Notes under the pieces: model-generated
The model's database searches: none
What the model was told of the DNA's origin: nothing
What the model saw: the letters and a program-made list of their open reading frames with translations, nothing else
Program-made: the position numbers and the translations under genes
Shown: positions 59,933 to 64,000 of the stretch, piece after piece
Layout: the number at the start of each line of letters is the position of its first letter
Position numbering within the stretch: the first letter of the stretch is position 1
Assembly: GCA_001986395.2 (NCBI GenBank)
Contig: MQVO02000001.1
Location: 1,364,001-1,428,000 of the forward strand
DNA length: 64,000 nucleotides
Origin: Irpex lacteus
Taxonomy: Eukaryota; Basidiomycota; Agaricomycetes; Polyporales; Irpicaceae
Reading direction: 5' to 3'

Positions 59933-61613
59933 CTATTCTTTATCGTCACCGTGATGCTTCCCAGTTGCTTCAAAATACGCACTGCCAAGATCGAATGAAT
60001 AACATAAGCAAATTTATAACAAAACCCGACGATTGAAGGGAAACTTACGGAGGAAGATCAAGTTCAGGAGGGGGACCGTCCCAGGCCGTAGCTTGCTGTC
60101 CCTGGGGAAGTGGACCCATGCATGACCGTAGTGTCACCGGGAAGTCAAATTGCGAGTCATTCCCGATCCCAGGGAAGTCCACCCTCAAGCGCATCACATA
60201 CTATACACCACACACCCACAACCATGGTGAAATATAAGGCCGTCAGTGTGTGTACACGGTAGAAATGCCATGAACAGACGTACGCTGACACCCATGGTCG
60301 TGGTACCAAAGGAAGGAGGGCACGACAGTCGTATGAACGACCTGAACGTCACCTCCTGCTTCCACTGACCCTTCTGTCCACCCTTCTCGTCACCATGTCC
60401 ACACGGTATCCACACCTTATCCATAGCTTCCACTTGCACGGTCTGATACACCTCGTCAGGCAAATCCGGACCCAGTCCGCCAACATAGCAGACAAAGTGT
60501 TCGGAACTGCTCGCGGAGATCGGGTACGCGCTCAGATGCACTTTGCGCTCGACTCGGAAGTCGAGAAGGTCAGGTGTGAGAGGAGGAGCGGGGAAGATCG
60601 GTTTGGGGCTGTCTGCGGGGTGGTCTTCTTGGGTGCATGGTTTGGTGAGGGTTACGATGTTGAGCGTGAAGGGGATAGGTGTGAGGATTGGGAGTTCTTC
60701 GACGTCTGGCATTACCAACTATGCAAGACCAGCCAATAATATCAGCTTCCTAAGTCAAAACGAATAGAGAACAGGGAGAAACGCACTGATATCTTGACGT
60801 TCGAATAATCTCCCCAAAGCCCCCGTCTGATCTCTCGGTTCCCGCCCAAGTTCCTCCACGGCCCCTGCCACGGCCCAGCCAAGAATCTCTCCCTCAACAT
60901 CGCACCCTCAGAGCTCTGCGAAACGACAGGAAACGGGACGAGCACGCGTTTATCCATATGCAGCATGTCCCGCTTCCCCACCACCTCGATGAAATACCCT
61001 ATGTTCCCGCTCTTCTCATATCCGGTATATTCACATGAGGGCGGGAGGTTTGTGGGGAGGGTGAACGTGAAAGGGAGACGGAGGATGTGTGAGTCGGGAG
61101 GAGGGTAGAGCGTGCTGCCTTGTTGCCACAAGGAGATGGTGTCATGGATGAGCTGCACGCGTTGCGTTCGGTTGTGTCGTTCTTTGCCGCGGTTGCGGAC
61201 AATGTGGCTGATAAGTGCGTTTGGTTGGTCAAAGGCACTTCTATGAGGAGATAGTGGAACTTGAAGGAGAGACGTACGTGACGATAGACCCTCGTAACTT
61301 GATATGTACCTCTTCAACCTTGTCCTTCATCAACGCAGGAAAGTTGACGTGTACTTCCCCTTCGAGTACCTCGCCTGCAACTCTCAACCTACCGTCAAAC
61401 ATCAAGCTGATCGTAGGGATTTCTTCTTGGTCGCGACTTGAGAACATGGCTGCTAGGTCGCTGTGGTTGGTAGCAGAAGATGAATAGAAGAGTTATAGAA
61501 GTAACGGTGCAGGTATACTAACCTCGTAAGTGGGAAAGGGTTGGTTCCGCGTTGAGTCCGTTCAGGTCGATCCTATGTACGAGTCGGCGCCCTGTGTCAT
61601 TGTAGCCTAACAT
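59933..61613 (-). CDS. Arrestin-like protein
   Basis: Probable alpha-arrestin-type adaptor. The start at 61613 (MLGYNDTGRRLVHRIDLNGL) splices to AAMFSSRDQEEIPTISLMFD; the acceptor must be CCTAG rather than the nearer CACAG, which would create a stop. The N-terminal beta sandwich reads RLRVAGEVLEGEVHVNFPAL, VEEVHIKLRGSIVT, TISLWQQGSTLYPPPDSHIL and RLPFTFTLPTNLPPSCEYTG. An extended mid section (LPILTPIPFTLNIVTLTKPC, RVERKVHLSAYPISASS) and a C-terminal beta region (VMRLRVDFPGIGN) follow. It ends AYFEATGKHHGDDKE at 59933. I do not see a PPxY motif, which most alpha-arrestins use to recruit Rsp5-type ligases, so the partner is unclear. Exon edges in the middle are approximate. Confidence 0.8.
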
Positions 61614-61954
61614 CTGACAGTGGCGGTATCAGGGCTACTTATTGTTTGATTCAAACATAGCCTTCGTCCAAGTCGGTAATATTGAGGAGCTATCGCACAT
61701 TGGTTATCAGGCACCAATTCATCTAGTAGGTAGGTTTATGAGGAAGGTGTTGTATGTAACCTAGCAAAATGCATATCGGTCTCGAGGGCGGGACGGATAA
61801 ATCGGAGCGCCCAACTTAGTATTGTGATCCGCGATCGCGCCCACCTACTAATTGAAGGTGGCAGGGAGAGTAGTTATCCGGGCGATTCGTTGATAAATAA
61901 GGTGGTATATCCTGTAGCAAGCACTAATATAACATGGAAGAGGGTATAGAATCG

Positions 61955-63684
61955 TTAGTTGTAGCATTTACTGAAGTCTCCATCCCCATTCCTCCTCGCA
62001 TACCCCTGACTCTCCACGAACGCATCCAGCGCACACACCCCATTCCACATTCCCTCCTTCTTTCCACCACAGAACTCGAGTGGCTGTAGCGCATCATTGA
62101 CCAAAATCCTCACGTATGTTCCCGGCGTCTCATAGAGCTGTTCCTCTCCCTCAGTCATACCCGTCTTACAAACTAACTTCTCCACGACCATCCGCCCACT
62201 AAACGGCACCATCCTACTCGCAACCCACTCCCTCTCTCCCTCCTTCTCCTTCGGCATCTTCTTCAAACTCAGCGGCTTACTGACGTTGAATATCCCTAGC
62301 GCAGCGAACACCGCCACCTGAGAGTTCTCATGCGTAAAGTCGACGTAAACCGTTCGGTCAAGGGGAAAGGGCAGAGAGTGGTTATGTTGTGTTTTGTCGC
62401 GGGAGACATAGTGTGATGAGCCTGTAAGTCGAGCGAGGAGCTCGTTCACGTAGCCGACGCCTTGGATCGGGCCGAGTGGGTTTCCGTAGCTATGAACAAG
62501 GCACGATATGAGGATCACCCAATGCTTTAAGACGTGTACCCAGAACAAGAAGTCATGCTCACCCAGTCTTGTAATACTTCTCCACATCCCCAAAGTATTC
62601 AAACTCTCTAAACTCCTTCTCGCTAAACAAACCGCAGAACGGACTCTTCTTCTCCAAGCCGAGGCTCTCGAACGGGCATAACGCCATCAAGTTATGCACA
62701 TCTTGCTTTGTGATGTTCACCTTCGGCGCGGCCTTCCTTAGATGAGCTACGATAGGCGGTGCGAACACGGAGAGCCAGGTGTTCTTCTCTTCTTCGGCCT
62801 GAGAGGCGTTCGGGCAGTCGTTGTAGAGGGTGTTGTTGACGGATTCGGAGAGAATTTGGTCTACGGCTGGGTGGATGTGGTGGTTTGAGGCTACGGAAAA
62901 CCCTGGGTTTGGAGAGGAGGAGAAATTAATTAGTATATCAGAGGGAGGACATCCAAGTGAACTTTGCGCTACATACCGACTGTCCAGTTTCCTGCAGAGT
63001 CGACGACTCTTCCCTTTCCAGACGCGCGAACAAAAGGGAGAGCGTGAGAGGAAACGAGATGGCTGTACCTGCGGAACGCCTCTACGCCGGACTCGAAGGA
63101 CCTGAAGTCAAATTAAGGGTTGCCCAGTCTCGAGTGGATTCGGAGACTAGAGAACTCACTGCTGAGCACCCAGAGGTGTGAGAGCTTCCTCTTTCAGTTT
63201 TTACTCATAGTTATTCAGGAACTTGAGCTTCGAACTGCGCAGTTTCTCCGCAGACATGAGACGGTCAACAGACTCATCGTAGTCGTCATCTTCGTTAGGG
63301 TACCGGATACCATGGCGTTGAAGCTGCAATTTCACGCTTGATTGAAGGTGGGTGCGTATAGAAACAAATAAGGCTGCGCACAATATTAACTTGAGTGATC
63401 TCACAGCCCTTTGGCGGTGGCGAATACTTCCCCGCGCGGTGGTACGGTGAGTACTGGCCCCACTGATGCTGAATCTTGTCTGGAATACCAATGGGCAGAG
63501 AGTGCTTGCTTTCCGTGATCCTTTTCAACAAAGCAAGACCATTATGCGCTATCACCTCGCGGTGAACAAGCGACCAGAACACCACCACGATGAGCACGCT
63601 AAGGAGCGGTAGCCTGGATCGCCTTGTGCGCGCTGGTGGGTCGGTCGCTGTGAGTGGCAGAAGAGACTGTTTCTCTGAGGCCAT
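61955..63684 (-). CDS. Histidine acid phosphatase, phytase / multiple inositol polyphosphate phosphatase type
   Basis: Hydrolyses phosphate monoesters such as inositol hexakisphosphate. The start at 63684 gives a basic N-terminus then one membrane span (LLSVLIVVVFWSLV), so it is signal-anchored or has a long leader, with the enzyme facing outside. The catalytic RHG motif is LQRHGIRYP, formed across an intron (HQWGQYSPYH and GCEIT precede it). Further strings are KVNITKQDVHNLMALCPFES, GNPLGPIQGVGYVNELLARL, and HENSQVAVFAALGIF, where family members usually have His-Asp and here His-Glu is seen. The protein ends with VRILVNDALQPLEFCGG and GVCALDAFVESQGYARRN. The final exon stops at 61955. About 500 residues, complete. 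Phytase versus general phosphatase cannot be decided. Confidence 0.88.
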
Positions 63685-63743
63685 ACTGGCGAGTTGGGGG
63701 TGTTATGGGTAGTAAAGCAGCATCATGGATTGGAGGAGCGAAG

Positions 63744-64000
63744 CTAAATAGGTGGCTTCTCCCATGAAGCCACTGGCACTAGCCTTACTGATGATGTCAC
63801 GTCAGTATATAGCATTTTGTTTCGGAGGCATTATTTGCGCACTTACTTATTGTCATCATCGTACTAATCCAAAATGCGGCGTTCACGTTCACTTGCTTGA
63901 CAATGTCAACAATGGTCATGATGGTCGACAGTGAGTGAAAGACAGCCACAAAGGCCAGCTTGAAGTAGAGGCGCTTATACAGCGAGGGACCAATCAGAGG
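63744..64000 (-). CDS. C-terminal end of a membrane protein, cut by window edge
   Basis: On the minus strand, an exon enters from beyond 64000 (PLIGPSLYKRLYFKLAFVAV, then FHSLSTIMTIVDIVKQVNVN and AAFWIST) to a donor GTAAGT at 63846. A 59-bp intron follows, and a last exon 63787-63744 encodes IRLVPVASWEKPPI and a TAG. It contains at least one membrane helix. The frame, the clean GT...AG intron and hydrophobicity support a real gene. I do not recognise the family from this fragment. The stop lies about 60 bp from the phosphatase start. Confidence 0.55.

Noticed and set aside
57492..63684. P450, arrestin-like and phosphatase genes as a secondary-metabolite cluster
   Set aside because: No backbone enzyme (PKS, NRPS, terpene synthase) or transcription factor; neighbours look unrelated.

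Overview
This window is nuclear DNA from a filamentous fungus, almost certainly a basidiomycete of the Agaricomycetes. Genes are split by many short introns (about 45-70 nt, GT...AG, CTAAC/CTGAC-like branch sites), intergenic spaces are short, and much of the gene content (secreted DUF7223-like protein, F-box expansion, Plavaka-type DNA transposon with a DUF6698-like companion gene, histidine-acid phosphatase, P450) is typical of mushroom-forming or wood-decay fungi. Genus cannot be read from the sequence. All gene models were assembled by hand from splice signals and protein continuity, so exon edges are predictions.

1-30 kb is a conserved housekeeping block: a pyridoxamine-phosphate-oxidase-like protein (cut by the left edge), the U2 spliceosomal snRNA gene, the ALG6 glucosyltransferase, the PSMD9/Nas2 proteasome chaperone, a transcription-type cyclin, a NiCoT nickel/cobalt transporter, an SH3-RasGEF of the CDC25 type, an F-box/WD40 protein, mitochondrial Rho GTPase GEM1, a VWA-domain protein, a lysine-rich G-patch protein, a secreted DUF7223-like protein with an apparent 1-nt frameshift, the eIF2 assembly factor CDC123 and a secreted endonuclease/exonuclease/phosphatase-fold nuclease.

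31-44 kb is an accessory block. Two small secreted proteins of unknown function flank a roughly 9.1 kb DNA transposon (about 33.53-42.61 kb). The element has matching terminal inverted repeats, subterminal TCTGGAGAC repeats, an intact multi-exon Plavaka-type transposase and a second intact gene.

44.9-55 kb holds an F-box gene and an inverted pair of paralogous F-box genes that flank pyruvate decarboxylase. The left paralogue is intact; the right one carries a premature stop and a frameshift. To its right is a gene-free 2.4 kb stretch with eight copies of the octamer GGGGCACG, including a perfect 20-bp palindrome.

57.4-64 kb encodes a cytochrome P450, an arrestin-like protein, a membrane-anchored histidine acid phosphatase (phytase/MINPP type) and, at the right edge, the C-terminus of a membrane protein. 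No biosynthetic cluster, operon or CRISPR is present. The least described items are the two-gene transposon, the decaying inverted F-box pair and the GGGGCACG repeat cluster.
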